A DNA stretch of 5,373 nt from JBHIFB01 sp046760905 (GTDB lineage Bacteria > Gemmatimonadota > CAZMKB01): assembly GCA_046760905.1 (NCBI GenBank), contig JBHIFB010000177.1, forward strand, positions 1 to 5,373, in the 5' to 3' direction. This document shows positions 1 to 5,373 of this stretch, one piece after another (the stretch's first letter is position 1; every line of letters starts with the position of its first letter). The notes beneath the pieces were generated by a model. The model had not been told where the DNA came from and did no database searches. It worked only from the letters and a program-made list of their open reading frames with translations. A program made the translations under genes and the position numbers.

Positions 1-693
1 GTTGTCTATATCCTGGGAGACATCATATATATTCATCGCCTTACAGGCGATGCAGCTCGTTGTGACTTCTATGAGATTTACCATCCCGCTCTTTTTCACA
101 ATCTTCTGAAGAGCGGCAAGCTGAACAAATGCCATGAAATCATCCGGCGAACCCGTTTCATCCAGTACACCGCTCACATGGAACTCCTCGCCACCAAGGG
201 TGATTTGTGGGATATCCCTGGTGATGTAACTGGCTGCATGGTGTCCGAGAAGGATTTCATTTGCCTGTGGGAACTCATCGCTTAATACGTCACTCCCCAC
301 CATCCACCATGGTTTTGCTTTCCTTTCATCAGGGGTAACTCCTACCACAAGGAGGCTTCTCCCGTTTATTTCGAATCGTTCATAAAGTTTTGGGGAAACC
401 GCAACGAGCATTTTGCTATGCTCTATGTTCCATATCCTATCGACGTGAGATTCAGGGAGAAGCAATCTCCCATCAACCGATCCGGAATAGATGTCAAATG
501 GCTCTCCTTTTGGCTGAACGATTATATTCGCGCCGAACCTCAAAAGCTGCTGTTTCGCCCTGTCATGAAGAGCTTTGTTTATAGTCTGGCTCGCCACGAA
601 TATACTGATCCCTAAAAGTATTAGCAGCACACCTGCTATTGATCTCCTCGCTCTTCGAATGCTTTCTTTAAACACAAAATCAATTGTGCGCAT
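1..693 (-). CDS. MacB/FtsX-type ABC transporter permease, N-terminal part (runs off left edge)
   Basis: This is the first 231 residues of an inner-membrane ABC permease; the reading frame is still open at base 1, so the C-terminal membrane domain is missing. The start is ATG at 693, with AGAAAGG (702-708) eight bases upstream. A basic N-terminus (residues 9-18, KESIRRARRS) leads into one membrane helix (about 19-35, AGVLLILLGISIFVA). It is followed by a long extracytoplasmic domain with the family-typical segment LLRFGANIIVQPKGEP (50-65), which matches the MacB periplasmic-core architecture. Near the right end of the visible part is a CxxC pair (Cys214, Cys217; SCIACKAM). From memory, permeases with a Cys pair at this place occur in the ABC cluster linked to P19/FTR1-type iron systems, but no such partner is visible. 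The substrate is unknown. The gene starts 45 bases after the AlbA_2 gene and may be co-transcribed with it. Family assignment is firm; function is not. Confidence 0.85.
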   Translation of the reverse strand, partial: MRTIDFVFKESIRRARRSIAGVLLILLGISIFVASQTINKALHDRAKQQLLRFGANIIVQPKGEPFDIYSGSVDGRLLLPESHVDRIWNIEHSKMLVAVSPKLYERFEINGRSLLVVGVTPDERKAKPWWMVGSDVLSDEFPQANEILLGHHAASYITRDIPQITLGGEEFHVSGVLDETGSPDDFMAFVQLAALQKIVKKSGMVNLIEVTTSCIACKAMNIYDVSQDIDN

Positions 694-738
694 CGCTTCT
701 GCCTTTCTTCCACTATAGTGTGTCAAGCTTAAAGCATC

Positions 739-1539
739 TCATGATACATTCTTATGCCATGTAGAAACATGTCGGATTGCCTCTTCTACATTCAGCTCCC
801 GGGTGGAATTGCCTGTTCTTATATAGTATCGAGCGCTATTGCCGCTCTGAAGATATACAGGACGTGGAGAGGCTTCGATATAAATCCGACATATTTCTTT
901 CTTCCCTATCTTATGAAACATCATATGTACACAAGCACAGAGATCAGTGCCCATAAAGCATGAGATCAACTGCATGATATGCTGCTCAAAACCATCTCGG
1001 TTTTTTTTCTTCAGGGTGGAATAATCCATCTCTAAACCGGTTATCTCACCTTCATCCCCTACTCCAATGATCAATGTACCTCCCTGCCCGTTCATAAAGC
1101 CGGCGATGGATTTCAAAATCGACTTTTCAAGATCCTTGTTCACTTCTGCAGTCTTAAGATCCCAACGGAGTGTCGATTTGAACTCAACCTTTTCGTTTTC
1201 ACCTTCCTCCATAATAGAGAGAATGTTACGATGAAGCTCCATTTCAAACTTTTGGAGGAGAAGTTTCTTCTTTGTGAGGCTACGGTAGTAGATGCCCGAT
1301 CCCAGGCCCAGGAATCCGCCGAGAAGAACAAAATAGAGACCCATCTGCAACATTGACCACTCAAAAGATGAAAACAGGTGTTCGAATGTGGTTCCAATTA
1401 TTTCTATTAAGGAACCTGATGGGGGTTCAAATTCGAACTGATAGATTATCATGGTTGAAGGGTGAAGTACAAAAAAGCCTAAGACCGCACCTGTGATGGC
1501 GTGAAGGAATAGTATTTTATTTAAACGGAGGCTCTTCAA
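739..1539 (-). CDS. Membrane-anchored AlbA_2 (Schlafen-type) domain protein
   Basis: A 266-residue protein. Two hydrophobic segments (about 9-33 and 64-86) flank a short acidic loop. Basic residues before the first segment (KSLRLNK) and after the second (RSLTKKK) put both ends in the cytoplasm by the positive-inside rule. A linker that looks helical (90-115) leads to an AlbA_2 domain: VEFKSTLRWD (118-127), VNKDLEKSILKSIAGFMN (133-150), GGTLIIGVGDEGEITGLE (153-170), KKKNRDGFE (177-185) and the terminal YIRTGNSTRELN (239-250). This domain is related to the Schlafen core and is often annotated as a putative ATP- or nucleic-acid-binding module; the biochemical activity of this bacterial subgroup is not established. 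The start codon is TTG at 1539, chosen because AAGGGAGGG (1543-1551) sits just upstream. No helix-turn-helix or nuclease partner domain is seen. The family call is strong; the role is unknown. Confidence 0.88.
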   Translation of the reverse strand: MKSLRLNKILFLHAITGAVLGFFVLHPSTMIIYQFEFEPPSGSLIEIIGTTFEHLFSSFEWSMLQMGLYFVLLGGFLGLGSGIYYRSLTKKKLLLQKFEMELHRNILSIMEEGENEKVEFKSTLRWDLKTAEVNKDLEKSILKSIAGFMNGQGGTLIIGVGDEGEITGLEMDYSTLKKKNRDGFEQHIMQLISCFMGTDLCACVHMMFHKIGKKEICRIYIEASPRPVYLQSGNSARYYIRTGNSTRELNVEEAIRHVSTWHKNVS

Positions 1540-1542
1540 TTT

Positions 1543-1551
1543 CCCTCCCTT
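1543..1551 (-). promoter_or_regulatory. Ribosome binding site fixing a TTG start
   Basis: On the minus strand AAGGGAGGG lies three bases before the TTG at 1539. This is the strongest Shine-Dalgarno match in the gap. It supports the TTG start, which places the first membrane segment right after a short basic N-terminus. Confidence 0.75.
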
Positions 1552-1645
1552 GTATATTAATGAAGGATGTATTGCCTCAATTTACGAAATGAGTCTGACT
1601 TGTTTCCCTCCACTTATTGCAATACGGTTGTTTGTAACCAAGTCA

Positions 1646-2035
1646 CTACGAGATCCTGTTTATGGCAGATTTCAACCTCTTGCGCACCTCGACTGCAACA
1701 TTCATTACTGCAGGATTGAGGACAGAGGCAATGGTTTCGACGGGATCCATTGCGGCAATTTCTACCTTTCCCGCCTCCCCTTGTCTCAAAATCACGTTAC
1801 ACGGCAGTAAAACACCGATATGCGGTTCAGCCATAAGGGCCCGGTAAGCAAGAACAGGGTTGCAGGCTCCTAGGATGATGTACTGTGGGACATCCACATA
1901 GAGCTTCTTCTTCAAGGTCTCCCTCACATCTATTTCTGTGAGGATGCCAAAGCCCTCTTTTGCCAACTCTTCCCTTATTCTCCCAACCGCTTCATCGAAT
2001 TCCAATCCTACCATTTTGCTCAGATAGTAAGCCAT
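1646..2035 (-). CDS. DUF302 family protein
   Basis: A 129-residue cytoplasmic protein that spans one complete DUF302 domain. Family hallmarks in order are MAYYLSKMVGLEFDEAV (1-17), LAKEGFGILTEIDV (24-37), the LKKKLYVD segment (41-48), YIILGACNP (52-60), AEPHIGVLLPCNV (69-81) and the IAAMDPVE segment (93-100). There is no signal peptide or membrane helix. DUF302 proteins bind small ligands in some structures, but no general function is established. They turn up near copper, sulfur and redox genes, which fits the efflux module just upstream. I chose ATG at 2035 because AAAGGGA (2041-2047) sits five bases before it and the family normally begins with an MxYY-like motif. An in-frame ATG at 2050 would add five residues but has no good ribosome site. 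The gap to the barrel gene is 75 bases; a 12-bp palindrome lies there (2061-2072), but chance could explain it. Confidence 0.9.
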   Translation of the reverse strand: MAYYLSKMVGLEFDEAVGRIREELAKEGFGILTEIDVRETLKKKLYVDVPQYIILGACNPVLAYRALMAEPHIGVLLPCNVILRQGEAGKVEIAAMDPVETIASVLNPAVMNVAVEVRKRLKSAINRIS

Positions 2036-2040
2036 CGTAA

Positions 2041-2047
2041 TCCCTTT
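2041..2047 (-). promoter_or_regulatory. Ribosome binding site favouring the internal ATG of the DUF302 gene
   Basis: AAAGGGA on the minus strand, five bases before ATG 2035. It overlaps the codons that follow the alternative upstream ATG at 2050, so it argues that the upstream ATG is not the true start. Confidence 0.65.
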
Positions 2048-2110
2048 CATCCGGTTTTAAAAACTTAAGTTTAATGCTACGATAACAGTGTTCATCGAAA
2101 TTACCCTCCA

Positions 2111-2959
2111 TTAACTCCCGATTTGCCATCCCACAGAAAGCAGTAAATCCGGTGCCGATCCTGTCAGCCCGAATTCAGCGCTCAGGTGGATACTGCGCCT
2201 GGATTCCAGCATTCGCGTGAGTGCTATGCCTAACTGGACGGGAGGATCCATACCGTCAACAACGGTGCTGTATCCTGATAAGGAAGCTAAGATTGCATAT
2301 CTTCCTCCTCCAAGGGGTTGTCCCACCGCCACATTGTAAGAGACCGGATCCAGAAACTCGAGGTCAGGCATATCACCCAAACGCCAGTACATCAAATCAA
2401 GGAATACGAACCTGCTGCCAACATTTTTGGAAAGAGATACACCGCTCCCATAGTCCCACTCCCCCGTTCCAAATCCATGATCGAGGTCAGCCAGAGGGAG
2501 CTTGATCTCATTTGCAAAGCGGACTGAAGGCGCAGATCGACTCTCCTTCAGTACCACTAAATCTGTATGCACAATAGGGTCCCCTAAGCCGACGTTATGC
2601 ATATCGGACATATCTGATAGATCCATCATATCTCTGCCCATCCCGACGGCCACCTCTGAGTGCTGAGGACCACCGGTGGGATACATGCCGGCCCCGCCGT
2701 ATGAGACCCAGGGCGTATTCTGGAAAATGACAGGGATGCTCGTAGAAAAGCGAAAACTCTCATTGGAAACCGTGATCCTGTTGAAAAAATAAAGGCCACT
2801 CGTCCGCTCTGTGAAGATGTAATTTCCTGTTGCAATTTGCAGGGAACCCATATAATGGATCTTCTGCCCGTGGGTTGGAGAGCTGGCGGAGAGGATTGAA
2901 ACGGCAATCCCCGCCAGCTCGAATCCGCGACGGGCTCGGTGGGAGAAGGGAGCAACCAT
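2111..2959 (-). CDS. Outer-membrane beta-barrel protein, MetA-pathway/phenol-degradation-like transporter family
   Basis: A 282-residue secreted protein. A basic stretch (SHRARR, 6-11) and hydrophobic core (13-25) form a signal peptide with a likely cleavage after Gly31 (PTHG/Q). The mature part alternates polar and hydrophobic residues with many Gly and aromatic residues, as in transmembrane beta-strands. The segment KLPLADLDHGFGTGEWDYG (about 153-171) and the closing LLLSVGWQI strand resemble the putative outer-membrane channel family known as Phenol_MetA_deg; the match is by pattern only. It is a single barrel, not a TolC/CusC-type trimeric duct, so it would not replace CusC. Residues 106-121 form a Met/Asp/His-rich stretch (GMGRDMMDLSDMSDMH), probably a loop. 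I chose ATG 2959, seven bases past the stop of the Met-rich gene, with GGGAAG (2970-2975) upstream; a TTG at 2986 in the same frame would overlap that gene and give a longer, less typical leader. Tight spacing suggests translational coupling. Confidence 0.75.
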   Translation of the reverse strand: MVAPFSHRARRGFELAGIAVSILSASSPTHGQKIHYMGSLQIATGNYIFTERTSGLYFFNRITVSNESFRFSTSIPVIFQNTPWVSYGGAGMYPTGGPQHSEVAVGMGRDMMDLSDMSDMHNVGLGDPIVHTDLVVLKESRSAPSVRFANEIKLPLADLDHGFGTGEWDYGSGVSLSKNVGSRFVFLDLMYWRLGDMPDLEFLDPVSYNVAVGQPLGGGRYAILASLSGYSTVVDGMDPPVQLGIALTRMLESRRSIHLSAEFGLTGSAPDLLLSVGWQIGS

Positions 2960-2966
2960 CAGCTTC

Positions 2967-3446
2967 TCACTTCCCAGAACTCTCAAGGTTCATATGGCTG
3001 CTCACCTTCTCCACGCTCTCGATGGTTTTCTCCATCTGTTCGGCCATCGCCATCATGTTTTCCCTAAGATGATCCATGTTCCGCTGCATATCAGGGTTAT
3101 CCATGATTTCACGATCCTGCAACATCAAGCTGCATTGCTCCATGGCCGTCTTCATGTGTTGGGCCATGATTCCCATAGACTCTCCCATCCGCTGCATCAT
3201 TCGATTTGAGGTCATCATCTGTCCTTGACTTTGCGCCATGTGTCCGGCCACATCCTGCGAAAGCTGATGCGCTTTTTGCATGATCTGATCCATGTGCTGC
3301 ATCATCTCTTGCATCTGGTTCATGCGCTGCTGCATCATCGAGTGTTCATGACTAGTATGCTGGGCATGAACCAATCGTTGTACAAAGAACATCACAGTGA
3401 GCGATGCCAAAAGTATCACTGCAGTTTGTAACATAATATGTCTCAT
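2967..3446 (-). CDS. Met-rich secreted periplasmic protein, putative copper/silver-binding
   Basis: A 159-residue protein of no family I can name. It has a signal peptide (MRHIM then a hydrophobic core, residues 4-22) with likely cleavage after LVHA (25-28), leaving about 131 residues. The mature part contains 27 Met (about one in five), nine His, one Cys (in EQCSLM) and many Gln, Glu and Lys. A His cluster opens it (QHTSHEHSMM, 29-38), followed by repeated short motifs such as MMQxM and MxxMxxHM. The pattern looks mostly helical, probably a coiled coil, and has no further membrane segment. Met-rich periplasmic proteins are known to bind Cu(I) and Ag(I) through thioether sulfur, so in this operon a chaperone or metal buffer for the RND pump is likely, though this is inference. 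ATG 3446 is preceded by AAGGAAGGA (3451-3459). The next gene starts seven bases after its stop. Confidence 0.85.
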   Translation of the reverse strand: MRHIMLQTAVILLASLTVMFFVQRLVHAQHTSHEHSMMQQRMNQMQEMMQHMDQIMQKAHQLSQDVAGHMAQSQGQMMTSNRMMQRMGESMGIMAQHMKTAMEQCSLMLQDREIMDNPDMQRNMDHLRENMMAMAEQMEKTIESVEKVSSHMNLESSGK

Positions 3447-3480
3447 GAATTCCTTCCTTTTTCGTAAGTGTGCATCGAGA

Positions 3481-3541
3481 GGAGTTTCCCCCCACTTTTT
3501 TTAGTTTGCCTTCTGCAGGAGGTTTTGTGGAGGGAAACTCC
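3481..3541. repeat. 15-bp inverted repeat with 31-nt spacer in an intergenic gap
   Basis: The left arm (3481-3495, GGAGTTTCCCCCCAC) and right arm (3527-3541, GTGGAGGGAAACTCC) are inverted copies with one mismatch. In a minus-strand transcript the mismatch becomes a G-U pair, so all 15 pairs could form. It begins 18 bases after the stop of the His-rich protein gene and ends 34 bases before the start of the Met-rich protein gene. No U-run follows the stem on either strand, so it is not a classical intrinsic terminator. It could be an RNA processing or stability stem, an attenuator, or a protein-binding site. Confidence 0.7.
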
Positions 3542-3559
3542 GTAAAAACGGTGCGCAGT

Positions 3560-4012
3560 TCACTTCGCCACTTCTATCTCCTCGATTTCGATCTGCTTCA
3601 AGCCACCTCTCTCGTACACAGTCCCCGTAGCTGTGACAACTTTTGCGATGTAGTCTATAAGTACCTTGTTTGGATCACTGTGTCCCTCGGGGAGGGGAAG
3701 ATAGATATCACCGCTTTCCTCATCAAGTATTCCAAGTGGTATCCCCTGTTCTGCACAGTACAGGGCGCACTTAGCGTGATCACTTCCCCTCGAATCATGT
3801 CGTGTGAAGCACACGATATCGATTACCTCTCCGCTGATGGTTCCTTTTGTGACCTTCACTTCCTTCGAAGCCTCTTTCCCATGTTCATGCTCTACTGCCT
3901 CTTTCCCTTGTTCATGCTCATGTTCCTGCAAGAGCGCAGCATTCGGTACTGTAAGTACCATTCCCAGGATGAGGAACACACCTAAAACCAGTCTGCATCT
4001 TCTCAGTCTCAC
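3560..4012 (-). CDS. Secreted protein with His/Glu-rich linker and Cys/His-containing domain
   Basis: A 150-residue protein. A basic start (MRLRRCR) and hydrophobic core (8-23) form a signal peptide or membrane anchor; cleavage near VPNA (22-25) is possible. Residues 30-47 are a linker with eight Glu and four His, made of two nine-residue copies (EHEQGKEAV, EHEHGKEAS). From about residue 56 comes a compact, probably beta-rich domain: GTISGEVIDIVCF (57-69), RHDSRGSDHAKCALYC (71-86), GIPLGILDEESGDIYLPL (90-107) and VVTATGTVYERGGLKQIEI (125-143). Cys68, Cys82 and Cys86 with His72 and His79 form a possible metal or disulfide cluster. I recall similar small secreted domains with the GEVxDxxC...HAKCAxxC layout in many bacteria, without known function. 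The GTG start at 4012 is chosen because GGAGGT (4017-4022) precedes it; an in-frame GTG at 4024 lacks such a site. The gene lies 63 bases after the pump gene, so a periplasmic metal-handling role is inferred. Confidence 0.85.
   Translation of the reverse strand: MRLRRCRLVLGVFLILGMVLTVPNAALLQEHEHEQGKEAVEHEHGKEASKEVKVTKGTISGEVIDIVCFTRHDSRGSDHAKCALYCAEQGIPLGILDEESGDIYLPLPEGHSDPNKVLIDYIAKVVTATGTVYERGGLKQIEIEEIEVAK
3870..3919. repeat. 27-bp-period tandem repeat inside the His-rich linker
   Basis: Two 23-base copies (3870-3892 and 3897-3919) differ at one base (3881 A against 3908 T) and lie 27 bases apart. The period is nine codons, so it keeps the frame and duplicates a Glu/His-rich unit of the protein encoded on the minus strand. 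Confidence 0.85.
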
Positions 4013-4016
4013 GTTT

Positions 4017-4022
4017 ACCTCC
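4017..4022 (-). promoter_or_regulatory. Ribosome binding site fixing a GTG start
   Basis: A perfect GGAGGT on the minus strand, four bases before GTG 4012. It overlaps the second codon of the alternative upstream GTG at 4024, which makes that longer start unlikely. Confidence 0.8.
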
Positions 4023-4075
4023 ACGAAAAGTTTTCTCTTTCTATAACAATGACTTCACTGCACTGCCTCGTGATT

Positions 4076-5373
4076 TTACTCATCTCCGGCTCCTCTCCTG
4101 GCCTGCTCCCTTACCTCAGAGCGCCACTTCCAGACCATGAAAAGGACCGGATAGATGAGCATCCCCAGTATGAAGGATGTAAAAATTCCTCCGACCATGG
4201 GGGCAGCGATTCTCTTCATCACATCAGCTCCCGCTTCGTGGACTGCCGCCCACATAATCGGGAACAGCCCGATTGCGGTCGTACCCGTGGTCATGACTCT
4301 CGGGCGGACTCTTCTCACGGCACCGTGTACAACGGCCTCTTTCAAATCGTCTATATTCCTCATGAGCCCTCTTTCCTTCATATCGCGATACGCCAGGTTA
4401 AGGTAAAGCAGGAGCACCACACCAGTCTCCGCATCCACCCCAGCAAGCGCGATTATACCGACCCATACCGCTATACTCATATTATAGCCCAGGAGGTATA
4501 GGATCCAGAAAGCCCCGATGAGGGAAAACGGTATCGCGAGAAGAACGAATCCGGTCTCTATCCATGTGCCGGTGTTTATGTAGATGAGGATTATCACGAT
4601 TAGCACCGTGATCGGAAGCACAAGCAGAAGCCGCTGCCTCGCTCTTTCCATGTACTCGAACTGCCCGCTCCAGCCAAGATAGTAACCCGGAGGGAGCCTG
4701 AGCTCGTTTCTGATGAGTTCCTTCGCTTCCTTTACATAACTCCCGATATCCCTGTCTTCGAATATGTCGACATACACCCAGCCGGTGAGCATCCCGTTTT
4801 CATCCTTTATCGAAGGAGCCCCGGTGGTGAGACTTATATCGGCGAGTTGACCGAGCGGAACCTGAGTTCCTGAAGGTGTTGCAACGAGGATCCGCTTGAG
4901 CTTTTCGGGGTCATTTCGAAACTCCCTTGCATACCGCACGTTCACCGGATACCGTTCCCTGCCCTCGATCGTCATGGTGATGTTCTTTCCCCCGATGGCA
5001 GTCTCTATAACATCCTCGACATCCCCTACCGTCAGGCCGTAGCGGGATACCTCATCCCTCTTTATGTCGAAATCGAGGAAGTAGCCTCCCACAACCCGCT
5101 CTGCATATACACTCCTGGTCCCTTCGATGCCCTGGAGTATCGCCTCTATATGCTCCCCGGTCTCCTGGATCTTTTCAAGTTCAGGGCCGTAGATCTTTAT
5201 ACCGATCGGAGTCCGGATGCCCGTGGTTAGCATGTCAATCCTGGTCTTGATGGGCATGGTCCAGGCATTGGTGGTACCCGGAAACTTCATCACCCTGTCC
5301 AGCTCGGCGATGAGGTCCTGCCACGACCTCGGTTTCATCTCCGGCCAGATGAGATTTAAAACCTTCTTGAGTC
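4076..5373 (-). CDS. cusA: CusA-type heavy-metal RND efflux pump, C-terminal part (runs off right edge)
   Basis: The C-terminal 431 residues (about 40 percent) of an inner-membrane proton-driven metal pump of CusA/CzcA type, which exports metal through a CusB/CusC-like adaptor and duct. The frame is open through the window end; the ATG at 5338 is internal. Counting from the first full codon (5371): the periplasmic porter part has AWTMPIKTRIDMLTTGIRTP (36-55) and SRYGLTVGDVEDVIETAIGG (109-128). GYYLGWSGQFEYMERAR (229-245) precedes the first visible membrane helix. Five membrane helices follow (about 248-265, 274-295, 300-326, 359-375, 390-416). The fourth-helix motif IALAGVDAETGVVLLLYL (307-324) carries the Glu typical of Cu/Ag-type pumps (CusA Glu939 equivalent). 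In RVRPRVMT (354-361) an Arg takes the place where E. coli CusA has the relay Lys984. The Cu/Ag assignment is inferred from these motifs and the Met/His-rich neighbours. It is followed after 63 bases by the His-rich protein gene. Confidence 0.95.
   Translation of the reverse strand, partial: LKKVLNLIWPEMKPRSWQDLIAELDRVMKFPGTTNAWTMPIKTRIDMLTTGIRTPIGIKIYGPELEKIQETGEHIEAILQGIEGTRSVYAERVVGGYFLDFDIKRDEVSRYGLTVGDVEDVIETAIGGKNITMTIEGRERYPVNVRYAREFRNDPEKLKRILVATPSGTQVPLGQLADISLTTGAPSIKDENGMLTGWVYVDIFEDRDIGSYVKEAKELIRNELRLPPGYYLGWSGQFEYMERARQRLLLVLPITVLIVIILIYINTGTWIETGFVLLAIPFSLIGAFWILYLLGYNMSIAVWVGIIALAGVDAETGVVLLLYLNLAYRDMKERGLMRNIDDLKEAVVHGAVRRVRPRVMTTGTTAIGLFPIMWAAVHEAGADVMKRIAAPMVGGIFTSFILGMLIYPVLFMVWKWRSEVREQARRGAGDE

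Noticed and set aside
34..52. 7-bp perfect hairpin (CATCGCC / GGCGATG, 5-nt loop) over the CxxC codons of the ABC permease
   Set aside because: It is inside coding sequence with no U-run, and a few such short hairpins are expected by chance.
711..720. 10-bp palindrome CACTATAGTG between the AlbA_2 and permease genes
   Set aside because: Same chance argument; it is not a hairpin with a loop and has no U-run, so it does not support a terminator between the two genes.
1602..1613. 12-base word GTTTCCCTCCAC that also occurs, inverted, in the arm of the inverted repeat at 3527-3538
   Set aside because: A shared 12-mer is expected about once by chance in 5.4 kb, the flanks do not match, and purine-rich Shine-Dalgarno-like words are common here.
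1615..1624. 10-bp palindrome TATTGCAATA after the DUF302 stop, considered as terminator or operator
   Set aside because: Too short, with no loop and no following U-run; several 10-bp palindromes are expected by chance.
2061..2072. Perfect 12-bp palindrome AAACTTAAGTTT upstream of the DUF302 gene, a possible operator
   Set aside because: About one perfect 12-bp palindrome is expected by chance in a window this long, more in AT-rich DNA, and no good -35/-10 pair is seen beside it.
3225..3431. Plus-strand open frame rich in His and Leu opposite the Met-rich protein gene
   Set aside because: It is the antisense shadow of Met (CAT) and Gln codons in the minus-strand gene; there is no ribosome site or domain, and the minus-strand gene has a signal peptide and proper start.
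3470..3985. 171-codon plus-strand open frame, the longest on that strand
   Set aside because: It lies opposite the His-rich protein gene and the inverted repeat, has no family features, and starts in the intergenic gap without a convincing ribosome site.
4049..4501. 150-codon plus-strand open frame opposite the RND pump gene
   Set aside because: The minus strand here encodes conserved RND membrane helices, and the plus frame has no recognisable domain or composition.

Overview
The window is about 5.4 kb of Gram-negative bacterial DNA. The Gram-negative call rests on an RND efflux pump, an outer-membrane barrel and several secreted periplasmic proteins. All seven genes supported here lie on the minus strand and read from right to left, with gaps of only 7 to 113 bases. 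Base composition is mixed and GTG and TTG starts are used. The protein families are common in Desulfobacterota, Nitrospirota and related anaerobes, but the sequence does not settle the lineage, so this is a weak inference.

Right part (about 2111-5373): a heavy-metal efflux module. It opens with the C-terminal 431 residues of a CusA-type RND pump (cut by the window edge). Next come a secreted protein with a His/Glu-rich linker and a Cys/His-containing domain, an extremely Met-rich secreted protein (27 Met in about 131 mature residues), and an outer-membrane beta-barrel whose start lies 7 bases past the stop of the gene before it. The natural reading is a copper or silver export operon with its own periplasmic metal-handling proteins. 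The metal is inferred from the pump subtype and the Met/His-rich composition; it is not proven.

Middle (1646-2035): a DUF302 protein, a small family often seen near metal and sulfur genes, function unsettled. It could be the last gene of the metal cluster.

Left part (1-1539): a two-pass membrane protein carrying a cytoplasmic AlbA_2 (Schlafen-type) domain, then the N-terminal 231 residues of a MacB/FtsX-type ABC transporter permease that runs off the left edge. These may belong to a different transcription unit, but no clear terminator separates them from the genes upstream.

The non-coding DNA holds one notable element: a 15-bp inverted repeat with a 31-nt spacer between the His-rich and Met-rich protein genes. 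Inside the His-rich gene there is a 27-bp in-frame tandem duplication. No RNA gene, CRISPR array, insertion sequence or integrase was seen, and no gap exceeds 300 bases.
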